A DNA stretch of 64,000 nucleotides from the NCBI GenBank assembly GCA_011033025.1, contig WFMF01000555.1:1-64000 (forward strand), written 5' to 3'. Position 1 is the stretch's first letter. Every line of letters starts with the position of its first letter. Position numbers and translations under genes: made by a program. Below are positions 21,641-32,659 of this stretch, piece after piece. Below the pieces are notes generated by a model. It saw nothing but the letters and a program-made list of their open reading frames with translations, was not told the origin of the DNA and did no database searches. The stretch comes from Beroe forskalii (taxonomy: Eukaryota; Ctenophora; Nuda; Beroida; Beroidae).

Positions 21641-24512
21641 TTTTTTTGGGAAAACAGTTCAAATATTATATTTACATATTCACATCTACAGATATTGCAA
21701 AACCATTTCTTTGAAATAAGCATACTGAAAACAATTCCTTACCAATATTAATCAAAACTGGATCCATAGGATCCATTTTAGAAATTAATCTTCGATACGA
21801 AGCAGCCAAATTCATAATCGCTTTCCCTACATTCATTGTCCAATTTTTTGTGACACGTGTACCCCGTACACACAACAAAACCAACTTCCGAATGAGAAAA
21901 GCTAGTTTACATTTAATAAAATTTACAACGGATGGATAACTTTGATTGTTTTTGCGTGTTATTTTATCACATAATATTTTCAAAAATACTTGAGTTTCTG
22001 GGCCAGCACCTCCAGTTACAGAGAAGATGAGTGGTGCAAATGTACCGTGCTCGACCTCCAGGATACGCTCGTTGTATAACGCTCTCTTGTTCCTTTCTGC
22101 TTGCTCATATACTTTCTTCGTTGTCTGTGCAGCATATGAGTCTGAGTTGGGATTCAGCATTTTTATATCAAAAAATGCTTGTTGTCCTCGTCTGTAGAAG
22201 CCTCTCGCTCTTATGTCTGGCCTTGCCTGCTCGCCTGTGAGAACAGTTCTCGTTGAAAATAGTTCTCCTTCAAGAGGTTGCAGCTGTGGCTCGACTTGGA
22301 CGTCTGAACAGACCTCAGAAAGTTTTTCGGCCAAGAAGTCCCGAATAGCATTATGTCTTATGATGACATATCCTCCTCTGGGACAGTTCAGCGCATGGTT
22401 GATGGTCATGTCTGTACCACATGCACAAGTTTTGGGCAATCTTGGCAGATCTTTTCCATAGCGAAGAAGTAAGCTGTCCCGAAACTCACTTTTAGTGAGG
22501 GAGAAACCATACCTTCTAAGAGGGATCACAGTCAGCCAGTTTGAACTTCCTTTTTCTTTTGCTTGTTCAAGTGCTCTGGCTAACTTTGTATCGCACTCGG
22601 AAAGAATAGTTTGATACTCTTGCGCGTGCCTTCTGTTTCGCTCATCCACAATTTTCTTTAGAATGCCTTGGTTTGAAGACTCGATCCCCATCATGGTATC
22701 AATCAGTTCGCTTGTAACAGAACAGGACACTTTGTACTCTTCTTTAGCTAGCTGCGATAACACTGGGAGACCGAGACCTCCAAATCGTACAAGCATTGAT
22801 AAAATCTTTCGTTCAAAAGGGGAAACAGGGCAACCGAAAAGAGCTGGAACAAGTTTTTCATCAATTAATTTGTCCACCTCTGAAAGTTTGTCCCCGAGTT
22901 CCTCTATTGTCCTCATAAAATATGTCATTTTATGTCTGACCCCTAAAATGAATGCACTGTATGCCGCATGTGGTTGAGTCTGGCCGTAGTCTGACAGATT
23001 TTTTATCATGCTTTTCCAGTCCTCAATCAGTTTCCCCATGTACTCATCTTTGAATTCCTTGGATCCGATCACTGCACCAAGATGGCGCTGCCCAGTCAGC
23101 TTGAGCTTTATACCACTTTCTTTGAAAATGCTCAAAGCTCTTTCATGATCATTGTCATTCTTCAATATCAGACACGACTTCCCTGCATTAACATGGTAGC
23201 CATATTTAATACCCTCTCTGACAATGTCATCCCACCACGTTTTCAAGCCTTCCAGCTTGCCTACTGCTGTCGCATCATCTGCGAGCCAAACTTGAAGTGC
23301 AGAACTGGTCTTTTCCAAGAATTTGAGTACAGGAAGAGTGGCCATTGCAAACAGGTGCATTGCAAGATTATCTCCTTGGGTAGTACCCTCCTGGGAAATT
23401 ATCTCAGAACCACTGACAAAGAGCCTGCTGATTCTGCGGTACATGTTGATTGCAATGGGGGCGAATTCGGGACACTGGCGCTGAAGGTTATGAAGCATAA
23501 CACGTCGATTCACGATATTAAATGCATTAGTAGCATCTACCATTATGCACGCCTCTACAGCTTCAGACTCGAATTGCTTCCTGACGAAATGAATGGCTGC
23601 CTCTGCTCCCGATTTTATACCAGTGCACACCTGTAGCGGCCCTGCTGTGCCCTGGATGTCTATTTTGAGACACCACGCGACAGCTTTGCCCACAATCCTT
23701 CGTATTGTCTCTCCAACACCAATCGGCCTCACACCTGGACTTTTGTCAAGTGGAATTAAGCGACAATTGACATAAGAGTCCAATGATGAAGGGTCCAAGT
23801 ATTCACTAGCAATTTTTCGGGCAAACTTCGCCACTTCATCTCGCAGGTCCTGTCCGCTCCCTTTGAAATTTTTGTGAACCAAAATTCGTCGAAAAAATTC
23901 GGCATCTGTGGTAGAGGGACCAGCTGCGCCACTTGTCATCTTCGCTGCTCTCTCTATCATGTCGCCATTGATTCCGTCAAAATACTGAGAATCAATTTTT
24001 CTGACTGGTCCATTCAGAAGTGTGTGATCTTCTATCCCTGCCGGAGAGGGGTCCTTCTGTTTGAGCTCACTAAGTGTTTCCTCTGACAGGGGAAGAACAC
24101 CCTTGTTTTCCTCCTGGTTCAGCATACGCACTGCCGCATTAATCCGTCCTTCGAAGATTAAATTGGCAAATGTCCGTGCTACATCAGTCGTTTTTCTGGT
24201 ACTGGCAAGTAAGCGCTTCTGTATACTTTTCCCAGAGATCCATGCGACTACTGAGAAGGCTTTTGTGCTCGGCATTTTTGCTTTTTGCCGAGGGTTTTTG
24301 AAGCAAAAGAGCCGGAAGAATGATGAAAGTCTTGATTGCGATGGATTTAAATTTTGTGCTCGTGTTGAAGTGCTGAATCCAGACAGCGAGTTCTTTGACA
24401 AATCGACGTCCCACAGCGCATGTTGGAACTTCAAAAAGATTCTTTCTCCAATGAACAATATCTTCATATGCTGTGTTGATCAGTTCAGTGAAGGTTTGAA
24501 CCTCTTCGTCAG
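21640..24512 (-). mobile_element. LINE (restriction-like-endonuclease type), nearly whole
   Basis: Oriented on the minus strand with an A-rich 3' tail (T-run on plus at 21634-21647). The 5' end is near 24512, where the interrupted Penelope arm resumes at TTTAACGATGG. About 2.9 kb and dominated by one uninterrupted ORF. Confidence 0.7.
21672..24467 (-). CDS. LINE ORF: reverse transcriptase plus PD-(D/E)xK endonuclease, 931 aa
   Basis: Reverse transcriptase spans about residues 210-480, with RPIGVGETIRRI, the catalytic DATNAFN block (residues 311-317), EGTTQGDNLAM and the LADD box (residues 395-398, in place of YxDD). A zinc-knuckle-like CACGTDMTINHALNC lies at residues 681-695. It is followed by HNAIRD and a restriction-like nuclease with RPD (749-751) and FDIK (766-769). 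RT followed by a Cys/His motif and a C-terminal nuclease is the layout of R2/R4/NeSL-type LINEs. The upstream region lacks a clear N-terminal DNA-binding zinc finger, so the copy may be slightly 5'-truncated. The ORF has no internal stop, suggesting recent insertion. Confidence 0.85.
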   Translation of the reverse strand: MKILFIGERIFLKFQHALWDVDLSKNSLSGFSTSTRAQNLNPSQSRLSSFFRLFCFKNPRQKAKMPSTKAFSVVAWISGKSIQKRLLASTRKTTDVARTFANLIFEGRINAAVRMLNQEENKGVLPLSEETLSELKQKDPSPAGIEDHTLLNGPVRKIDSQYFDGINGDMIERAAKMTSGAAGPSTTDAEFFRRILVHKNFKGSGQDLRDEVAKFARKIASEYLDPSSLDSYVNCRLIPLDKSPGVRPIGVGETIRRIVGKAVAWCLKIDIQGTAGPLQVCTGIKSGAEAAIHFVRKQFESEAVEACIMVDATNAFNIVNRRVMLHNLQRQCPEFAPIAINMYRRISRLFVSGSEIISQEGTTQGDNLAMHLFAMATLPVLKFLEKTSSALQVWLADDATAVGKLEGLKTWWDDIVREGIKYGYHVNAGKSCLILKNDNDHERALSIFKESGIKLKLTGQRHLGAVIGSKEFKDEYMGKLIEDWKSMIKNLSDYGQTQPHAAYSAFILGVRHKMTYFMRTIEELGDKLSEVDKLIDEKLVPALFGCPVSPFERKILSMLVRFGGLGLPVLSQLAKEEYKVSCSVTSELIDTMMGIESSNQGILKKIVDERNRRHAQEYQTILSECDTKLARALEQAKEKGSSNWLTVIPLRRYGFSLTKSEFRDSLLLRYGKDLPRLPKTCACGTDMTINHALNCPRGGYVIIRHNAIRDFLAEKLSEVCSDVQVEPQLQPLEGELFSTRTVLTGEQARPDIRARGFYRRGQQAFFDIKMLNPNSDSYAAQTTKKVYEQAERNKRALYNERILEVEHGTFAPLIFSVTGGAGPETQVFLKILCDKITRKNNQSYPSVVNFIKCKLAFLIRKLVLLCVRGTRVTKNWTMNVGKAIMNLAASYRRLISKMDPMDPVLINIGKELFSVCLFQRNGFAISVDVNM

Positions 24513-24666
24513 GACTTTAACGATGGATTTATAAAGGAGTAGATCAGGATCATTTTGCCATTATTTTCATGTTACTTGTCTTCTGACGATTGGGTATGGA
24601 TTTACCCATGAAACTTAAAGTAAAGACGATTAACCTTGTGTTTTAATTTGTTGTAACTGAGAAGTA

Positions 24667-24973
24667 AACTACAAATTACTCACACGAGCCTGATTTAGAG
24701 TATTCTTCTGAGGTCCCTGAGAGGAAATACGCCCTTACGTATAGTAAATCTTAACTTGTTGTATGGAAAAAATTATAAATTTAGTTTCTTTTCAATATCA
24801 ATGTCGTTTTCCTCAAGAATATTTTCCAATGAATGAAAAACACGTGTCCTTGTTAAAATTCTACGAATTCGAATTAATTGGTGTTTAGAAAATGATTTGA
24901 GGTCCTGGTCTCAATTCCCATCAAGCCTGATGTCGATGTTGACCTGAAATAAGTCACAGTAATTTTATAACAA
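24667..24973. other. Unannotated spacer
   Basis: Sequence between the composite element and the segmental duplication. No coding signal seen. Confidence 0.4.
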
Positions 24974-26604
24974 GTTGCATGTTTCAAATGCCGTCGTATG
25001 ATAATTGCGATGACGTCATTTCATTTCGAGGACGAATGTCAATTGTCATCATAATGAGTATGACGGCGTTCTGCTGACCACTGGTCATCACAATTATTTA
25101 GTTAATCAAACCGCAAATCTTTCAGTTTTGAAAAGGCGTAACTGATATGAGTCCTAATTTCTTAAAATTTAATCCAATCTAGTTTGGTTTTTGTTTTCCG
25201 TGTTCATTATGAATACCACAGTATTCAATATCAAATGGTTCTGTATTAAGATCACTTTAAAGACATTTTACATCTTACTCCTCCTACACTCAGTTTGAAG
25301 TGCTAGTTCTTATCTCTTCATGTCCCCGGAAAGAATTAAACAATTAGAGCTTTTATTTCGAAATACGCTGTAAAAATACCCTATTACGTAATAACTAAAT
25401 GATTAAATCCAGACACTGGTAAATTATGTTATTATCTGTATATGGAAGAAGTATTTTCGGTTTTTTCTGAAGTGGACACCGAACCGGCACATTATTCGGT
25501 GAGTTTTAACAGGACAGAGGAGATTCTGGGAGATGATAAATGTCTCTTGAGCTTTTAAAAAGGTCAAAGACTAAAATTTGTCAGCATTTGTATGTTACAT
25601 GTTTTGGTTTGTAATATCGCCTTATCACTTCTCAACATGATTTTAACTCTGAACCTATCTTTGACAGCCGTTACTTATCAGTATACATTTCGGTTCTATT
25701 ACCTTTCTTGATATATCATGTTGGGAGAAAGGAAATGTTAAAAGTAAGGAATGTTAAAACGCAATCTCTGAATTTGAGTCACACGCTTACTAGACTTGAA
25801 GCACATTTTGGTGAATGAAGGACAAGGTCATGCGGTTGAGAACTAAGAGTGACAACATATTTAGGAATTTGTGTTTTCAAGTTCCTCATTCTCAGTGTGA
25901 TTAAATGAGCACATCCCCCTAGTGAAGCAGGAGTAAGTGGTTGGATTGGAGCTTCAATTTTTTGGAACTTTTGAAGGAATTTGCATTTGTTCAAGATAAT
26001 GTTATCAAATGAGTATTGAATATGGATGTTTCGCTTTCCTCAGAATGTTTCCTCAGACTTATCTCCAATAAAACTTGCGACCGGAATTCTTGGTAGCCAA
26101 ATACAGGGAGCAGTTTTGGTTGTGTGACTGAACATTTGGCTCATAGTTATACAGAATGATGGTATGATGGACACTAATGTAATTTCTATCAAACATATGA
26201 CTCATATTAGAATAATGCAATGACATTCTGCCCAATTCGATTTAGGACTTTACACGGGCGGGTCCTATTGGCTAATGTCTGAAATATTTCCGTTAGAATA
26301 AAATTCTCCTCTCTACCAAATGCCTCATTAAACGAAAAATTAGTGTCTAGTGTCTACTGTCTATATACCCCAAATCGTGTGAATGTTAATTTACCGGTAA
26401 TTTAATCATTGTACAAGGAAGGAAGATAATATATATGAGTTTCTATTTCTTGTTTTCACTTTTTACTTCTTACTTCATGCTACTTTTTCTTTTATCAAGC
26501 TCAATCTTTAGAAAAACCTGTTTTTCTTAGTAGAGAATAAGGGACGAGTAGTCGAGTAATAATGGTACAATACATTTTGTCATAATATTTCGGCTATTGA
26601 ACTT

Positions 26605-26850
26605 GTGAACTCTAATCCTACTCACCAATATTCTGAAGTCATGAGAGGTGTAAAATTGTGAACTCTTATCCTACTCACCAATACTCTGAAGTGGGGGGAG
26701 TTTTGAACTTTAATCCAACTCACCAATACTCTAAAGTCATGGGAGGTGTGAAATTGTGAACTCAAATCCTACTCAGTACTCACCAATATTCTGAAGTCGG
26801 GGAGGTGTGAAATTGTGAACTCAAATCATACTCACCAATATTCTGAAGAA
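26605..26850 (-). repeat. Minisatellite spanning a splice donor (copy 1, about 4-5 units)
   Basis: Units of about 50-56 bp containing ACTCACCAATATTCTGAAG. On the minus strand each unit repeats the end of exon 2 of the peptide gene (CTTCAGAATATTG) and its donor GTGAGT. Confidence 0.85.
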
Positions 26851-27604
26851 GGGGGAGGTGTGAAGGTGGTAGAGTAGGCTGAGGAGCTATCTTCTTCGCT
26901 GTGCTCATGATCATGACCAAGATCTGAAATAAATTGATACGTCATAATTTAATACATCACCCAGCATACAGACATTGTATGTTGGGTCTACCTGATAAAT
27001 TCCACCAATTTTTTCCTATAGTCGATGGAATTATTCGGAGCCCGCCAGAATGACCCTCTTTGGGGCCGTGAAGGGCCTTTTAAGTTTTATACTGCCTGAG
27101 TAACAGCTTTACATCAGTAGAAATATCAGTTTTATCTATCTTAAACGCCAGGCAAAATATTTCCAAATTCTTTGACTACAACAGAATTTTCCTGGATATT
27201 AGTTTTACTTACGTCTTCGACTGTGACATTCTGGTAGTACCAAAGCAACCAACAACAGTGATCTGAAAAGCGGCATATCAAAATGCAACAACTAAATATC
27301 GCAGGGAAAGGCTTATTAATCTTTCAATTTTCAAATGACTCGAATGTCCATACGAAAGCTGCAAAAGCACAAGGCACACTGAGCATAGACTGATAAGATT
27401 AGAATGTACTTTGGATGTAACAGCTATGTAAACATCATGTATCCAAAGTCCAAACCAATGAAACAACCATTACACTCATCAAATTAGGGACGTATAGTAC
27501 ATTGAAATGCATAACGAAATCTATTGAAAAAGTTATACTCACGCAAAAACTCGGTTCATTTGAAATGCCCTTCAATACCAAATAGCGTGAATACAATACA
27601 ATCC
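26832..27604 (-). CDS. Small secreted His/Ser-rich peptide gene, copy 1 (three exons)
   Basis: Exons on the minus strand: 27604-27543 (ATG at 27559-27557, donor GTGAGT), 27262-27213 (acceptor TTTTCAG, donor GTAAGT) and from 26923 (acceptor ATTTCAG) to 26836. Phases agree throughout. The product begins with signal peptide MNRVFASLLLVALVLP and continues ECHSRR, then HLGHDHEHSEED, a Ser-rich stretch and TTFTPP. After exon 2 the sequence reads EYW and then TGA within the putative donor. Either the protein ends there at 52 residues (stop at 26834-26832) or splicing continues to an unseen exon. The same structure is preserved in copy 2, which supports a real gene. No homologue recognised. Secretion is likely; a metal-binding or peptide-precursor role is speculation. 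Confidence 0.65.
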
Positions 27605-27769
27605 CTGAGAAAGACAGACGGACGATGAATTCCAAGTCACAGGAAGCAGATTTATCCGGTCTCTCTACAAATTAACTTTGATCACTGAAACGCTGGGTCT
27701 TGTGACTGACACGTGGGTCTTTCTGGTAACCGCCTCCTGACACTCCGTAATAACTTATCTGATGAGACT

Positions 27770-27885
27770 CATGACGTTGCCATGCACACGTGACATTACC
27801 TAACAACCGCGTGATCTTACTTAACAACCACGTGACGTTACCTAGCAACCATGTGACCCTTCACGCTGACGTCACGTGGGGTCGC
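27770..27885 (-). promoter_or_regulatory. Promoter cluster of X-box-like and CACGTG motifs, copy 1
   Basis: Lies 210-330 bp upstream of the peptide-gene ATG. It holds three related units, ACCTAACAACCGCGTGA, CTTAACAACCACGTGA and GTTACCTAGCAACC, then TGACGTCACGTGG. GTTACCTAGCAAC fits the RFX X-box consensus; CACGTG is an E-box and TGACGTCA a CRE. The cluster is conserved in copy 2. Confidence 0.55.
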
Positions 27886-28529
27886 TGAGCAACTTGGACA
27901 GTTGGACCTCATGATGAGGTGATAGAATTACGTGATTGCTGGGCTTGTCAATTACCCAATCACATGACACGACATACGGTTATACGGATGGTTTGTTTGT
28001 GGTTTGAAGCGTTTGTAGCTGAAAACGACAGACTAAACTTCATTAGAAACATTAATATGGGCTCATGTTACTGTTTTACGAAGGGTAGAACATGCAATAA
28101 TGCAATAATATACATGGCTTTGGGGAAATCTAATTTGAAAAAGAATTGGATTTGTGCCCCAATGTATTAGTGGTAGGAAGGTATTTCTGCCTGAAAAATA
28201 GGCGGTTAAATGTTATCAGTTCAATGATCTGAGCCATAATAATGATGTAACGGTTAATTTCGCATTGTAACCATGTGTCCAATATGGCTCGCGTCTTGTG
28301 ATATTACCTCATTTGTTTTTGAATAATCTAGGCTACCGCTGTGAGTATTTTATGTCATAATCAGGGGTCCTCTCATCGCATTCAATCTAATTAGCGCCTT
28401 CTATGACGACAACATGTCGTAATGAATAATATTCGAACTCATGCAATGCAACCGCCCACCAGCAGACCAGCTTGCCCTGACCGTGGTATCTCGACGCTCT
28501 GACACCAGTTTCCTAGCTCACCACCAGCT

Positions 28530-29860
28530 TGCTCAACTCGGACACCAGTTTACTCAGCTCTGGCACCAGTCTACTCAGCTCTGACACCAGTCTACTCAGC
28601 TCTGACACCATTTTACTCGGCTCTGATACCAATTTACTCATCTCTGACACCAGTTAACTCAGCTCTGACACCAGTTCACATAGCTCTGACACCAGTTTGA
28701 ACTCAGTTCTGGCACCAGTCTTTCTCAGCTCTGACACCAGTTTACTCAGCATTGACACCAGTTCACATAGCTCTGACACCAGTTTGCACTTAGCTCTGAC
28801 ACCAGTGTATTCAACCCTGACTCAAGTCCACTCAGCTCTGACACCTGTTTACTACGCTCTGACACCAGTTTTCTTAACTCGGCACCAGTTAACTCAGCTC
28901 TGACACCAATTCACTCAGCTCTGGCACCCGTTTCCTTTGTCTGACGTTGACAGACCCTCTCGAGAGTCGAGAATTAGCGCCGCGCGCGCGGCGCTGATTC
29001 TCAGCCGCTGATTCTCAGCGGGCTGGCGTCAGCGGGTCATACATCGTACGACAACAGTGTCCTCAACTCTGACACCAGTTCACATAGCTCTGACACCAGT
29101 TTGCACTCAGCTCTGACACCAGTCTATTCAGCTCTGACACAAGTCCACTCAGATCTGATGCCTGTTTACTACGCTCTGACACCAGTTTTCTTAGCTCTGA
29201 CACCAGTTCACTCAGCTCTGACACTAGTATTCTCAGCTCTGACATCAGTTTTCTGAAGCTCTGACACCTGTTTACTCAGCTCTGACACCAGTCTTCTAAG
29301 CTTTGACACCAGTAATATGCGCTCTGACATCAGTTTACTCAATTCTGACACCAGTTCTCTCACCCTGACGCATGTTTACCAGTCTACTCAGTCTTGACAC
29401 CAGTGTACTCAGCTATGACACAATTTACATACTCAGCTTTGACACCAGTATTCTCAGGCCTCAGCTCTGCCGCTCTGGCACCATCTACTTACGCAGCTTT
29501 GACACCAATTCATTCAGCTCTGACACCAGTTTACTCAGCCTTGACACCAGTATTCTCAGCTTGGACATCAGTTCACTCAGCTTTGACATCAGTTTGCCTA
29601 GCTCTGACACCAGTTTCCTCGACTTTGACACCAGTTTACTCAGCTCTGACACCAGTTTACTCACCTCTGACACCAGTCTACTCCGCTTTAACACCAGTTT
29701 ACTCAACTTTGACACCAGTTCACTCAGCCCTGACACCAGTTTCCTCAGCTTTCACACCAGTTTTCTGAGCTCTTACACCAGTTAACTTAGCTGTGACCCA
29801 TGTTTACTAAACTCTGAGACCAGTTTATTAAGCTCGGACACCAATCTCAAATCAACTCTG
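28530..29860. repeat. 21-bp minisatellite (AGCTCTGACACCAGTTTACTC), copy 1
   Basis: About 60 imperfect units. Because 21 is a multiple of three, several frames stay open (LTPVYSA on plus, SELSKLV on minus), but codon changes are not constrained. A palindromic GC-rich island with GCGCCGCGCGCGCGGCGC interrupts it at about 28940-29050. Confidence 0.92.
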
Positions 29861-29886
29861 ACAGTGTACTGTAGACACAAATTTAG

Positions 29887-30275
29887 GCCCCTGCCAGAGG
29901 TTGCGTCTGCTACTGGACACATTAAATATGCTTATATATAGTTTGAGTCTGCTAAATTATATTGAGTCATTTTTTCAGTTTTTCGGGCCGTCAGATTGAT
30001 TAAATTATACGCTGATTCCACAGTTATATAAGCAGACTTTAGATTATAGTGAATCTGCTAAATTAAAGCAGAGTCTACGTCAAAACTACGTGACTCACTT
30101 ATTTAGCAGACTTTCGATTGAGAGTATGCTTAATTATTCGGAACTGCAATTTCTCTCTCACTCAAACTAACCGTGCAGAACTTGCTTTAAATAGCATACT
30201 CTTTGGTTGCAGTCAGCAGACTCTGCAAAATTGCAAACTTCAAGGTATATTTACATACCAAGACTCTGTATAACA
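29887..30275. other. Spacer between duplication copies
   Basis: Unique AT-rich sequence with recurring GAGTCTGCTAAATTA and GCAGACT motifs in both orientations. Possibly a decayed small inverted-repeat element. No gene seen. Confidence 0.4.
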
Positions 30276-31566
30276 GTTGCATGTTTCAAATGCCGTCGCA
30301 TCATTGCGATGACGCCATTTCATTTCGAGGACAAATGTCACCATGAGTATTAGGGTGTTCTGCTGACCACTGGTCATCTCAATTACTTAGTTAATTAAAC
30401 CGCAAATCTTTGTTTGAAAAAGCGTAACCGATATGAGTCCTAATTTCTTAATAGAATTTAATCCAATCTAGATTGGTCTTTGTTTTCCGTGTTCATTATC
30501 TTATGGATACCACAGTATTCAATATCAAATGATTTTTGTATTAAGATCACTTTACAGACATTTTACATCTTACTTCTCCTACGCTCAGTTTGAAGTGCTT
30601 CTTCTTATCTCTTCATGTCCCCGGAAAGAATTAAACAATTAGAGTTTTTATTTCGAAATACGCTATAAAAATAACCTATTACGTAATAACTAAATGATTA
30701 AATCCAGACACTGTTAAATTATGTTATTATCTGTATATGGTCGAAGTATTTTTCGGTTTTCTCTAAAGTGGACGCCGAACCGGCACATTATTCTGTGAGT
30801 TTTAACAGGACAGAGGAGACTCTGGGAGATGATAAATGTCTCATCAACTTTTAAAAAGGTCAAAGACTACAATTTGTCAGCATTTGTATGTTACATGTTT
30901 TGGTTTGTAATATCGCCTTATCACTTTTCAACATGATTTTAACTCTGAACAAACAGCCGTTACTTATCAGTATAAAATTCGGTTCTATTACCTTTCTTGA
31001 TATATTATCATGTTGAGAGAAAGTAAATGTTAAAAGTAGGGAATGTTAAAACTCAATCTCTGAATTTGAGTCACACTTACTGGACAAGGTCATGCGGTTG
31101 AGAAATAAGAGTGACGAAATATTTAGAAATTTGTGTTTTCAAGTTTCTCATTCTCAGTGTGATTAAAATGAGCACATCCCCCTAGTGAACCAGGAGTAAG
31201 TTGGATTGGAGCTACTATTTTTTGGCACTTTTGGAGGAATTTGCATCTTTTCAAGGTTATGTTATCAAATCAGTATTTAAAACTGATATCTTAGAATGTT
31301 TCCTAGACTTATGTTTGGTGACCGGAATTCTTGGTAGCCAGAGAAGTTTAAGAACATTTACCTATAGTTATGTTACAGAATGATGGTATGACCTTTAAAC
31401 AACATATGACTCATATTAGAATAATGCTTTAAACTTACACGGCGGTCCTATTAGGACCTTTAAAAAAAATGCCCTGGGTCTACTGTTATAAAAATTTGAG
31501 GTATTAATCATTGTACAACAAAAGATAAGGTCGACTTTTTTTAATGCTACTTTTTCTTTTTAAAGT

Positions 31567-32554
31567 CCCGTATTACCAAAATTTTTAAAGACGAGCTCAA
31601 CTTAAATTTAATTAATCGATTTTAAAATTTGAGGTATTACCCAACAAATTTAGTGGGTCGTTGAATTTAATCCACCAAATTCTTACGAAAGGTCAAAAAC
31701 CGGTTTGACGAAGGTCAAGTCTTTAAATGATCAAAACCGGTTTGGACTGGTTTTATCTTCACCCACACTTCTGAGTTCATGGGAAATTACTTCCTATGCA
31801 TGAGTATCAGTTTACGGAGTATCGGATAGGCGACTGAAATCATGGTGATAAATAATGAAATCATCCAGACTTCAGCTTCGCATGCCACAGTATTGTAATA
31901 CGATACGAGGCAAGTCTGAAAGCATCAAACGAATCAAGCTCTCATGGGGGCTGTAAAATCTAACTATCGAATTTAGTTGATATCAGAATTCGATATACCA
32001 TTTCATTTGTTGGTGTTACTAGACATAGTTTATGCCGATATGTCTACAGTCAAGCCAAATTACTGGACTCGGAATACGGGAGGTTTTCTTCTGAGGAAGT
32101 CGGCACACCAGCAGCCGCCAATTCTTTAATAATTGTTAAAATTTAAATTTCATTCGAGAATTCAAAATAATTTCCCCCTAATTCATGTGCATTGTTCTTC
32201 AATGGGTGTCCCAGAAACTGCAGGATCTATCAATATTCAATAGGTATTCTGCAAACATAAGGCAAATTACAACGTAAAAGAGGATTTAAAGGTGACCTTT
32301 AAATTTAAAGGAGCTCCGAGGTCAGCTTTAAATTTTTACGATTTAAAGGTGACCTTTACCGAATTTAAAGCTGACCTCGTCTTTAAATTTGTTGGCTAAT
32401 ACTGTTTAAAGAAACACCTTTAAAGGTCACCTTTAAATTTAAAGGTCACCTTTATGTTGTTGTTGGGGAATACGAACTCGTCTTTAAATTCATTTAAAGC
32501 CCACCTCGGCTTTAAATTTGGTTTAAAGACGACCTTGAATGTTGGGTAATACGG
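31567..32554. mobile_element. Inverted-repeat DNA element present only in copy 2
   Basis: Ends CCCGTATTACC and GGGTAATACGG are inverted. Inner sequence near both ends carries TTTAAAGACGA-type blocks. The right half is a nest of palindromes such as TTTAAAGGTGACCTTTAAA. It interrupts sequence that is continuous in copy 1 near 26500, so it inserted after the duplication. No transposase seen. Confidence 0.65.
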
Positions 32555-32659
32555 ACATCAATCTTTAGAAAAACCTGTTTTTCTTAGAGGAGAATATGGG
32601 ACGAGTAGTCGAGTAATGGTACAATACATTTGTGTCATAATATTTCAGCTATTAGACTT

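Larger units (their letters stand above)
20516..24653. mobile_element. Composite Penelope-like palindrome with a LINE in one arm
   Basis: A 13-bp direct repeat TAACTGAGAAGTA flanks the unit at 20503-20515 and 24654-24666, as expected for a target duplication. Outer inverted repeats at about 20567-20710 and 24515-24653 match each other closely. Inside, two Penelope-like 3' fragments point away from a centre near 21235. A LINE lies between the right fragment and the right outer repeat, splitting an otherwise continuous arm. Confidence 0.75.
24974..29886. repeat. Segmental duplication, copy 1
   Basis: Starts at GTTGCATGTTTCAAATGCCG and ends with GTAGACACAAATTTAG; both ends recur in copy 2 at 30276-36743. 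High identity across gene, promoter and repeats, broken by indels. Contains one minus-strand secreted-peptide gene. Confidence 0.9.

Noticed and set aside
21672-24467. LTR or DIRS-type retroelement
   Set aside because: No LTRs, protease, RNase H or tyrosine recombinase was seen. The C-terminal Cys/His motif and PD-(D/E)xK nuclease point to a LINE.
25440-25557. 38-codon plus-strand ORF starting MEEVFSVF
   Set aside because: In the duplicate copy the frame is broken early by indels, so there is no sign of coding constraint.
27213-27276. Alternative ATG at 27276 giving MPLFRSLLLVALVLP as signal peptide
   Set aside because: Possible, but the stretch TATGCCGCTTTTCAG reads as an acceptor. The upstream exon supplies an in-frame ATG and a perfect donor in both copies, so the spliced start is preferred.
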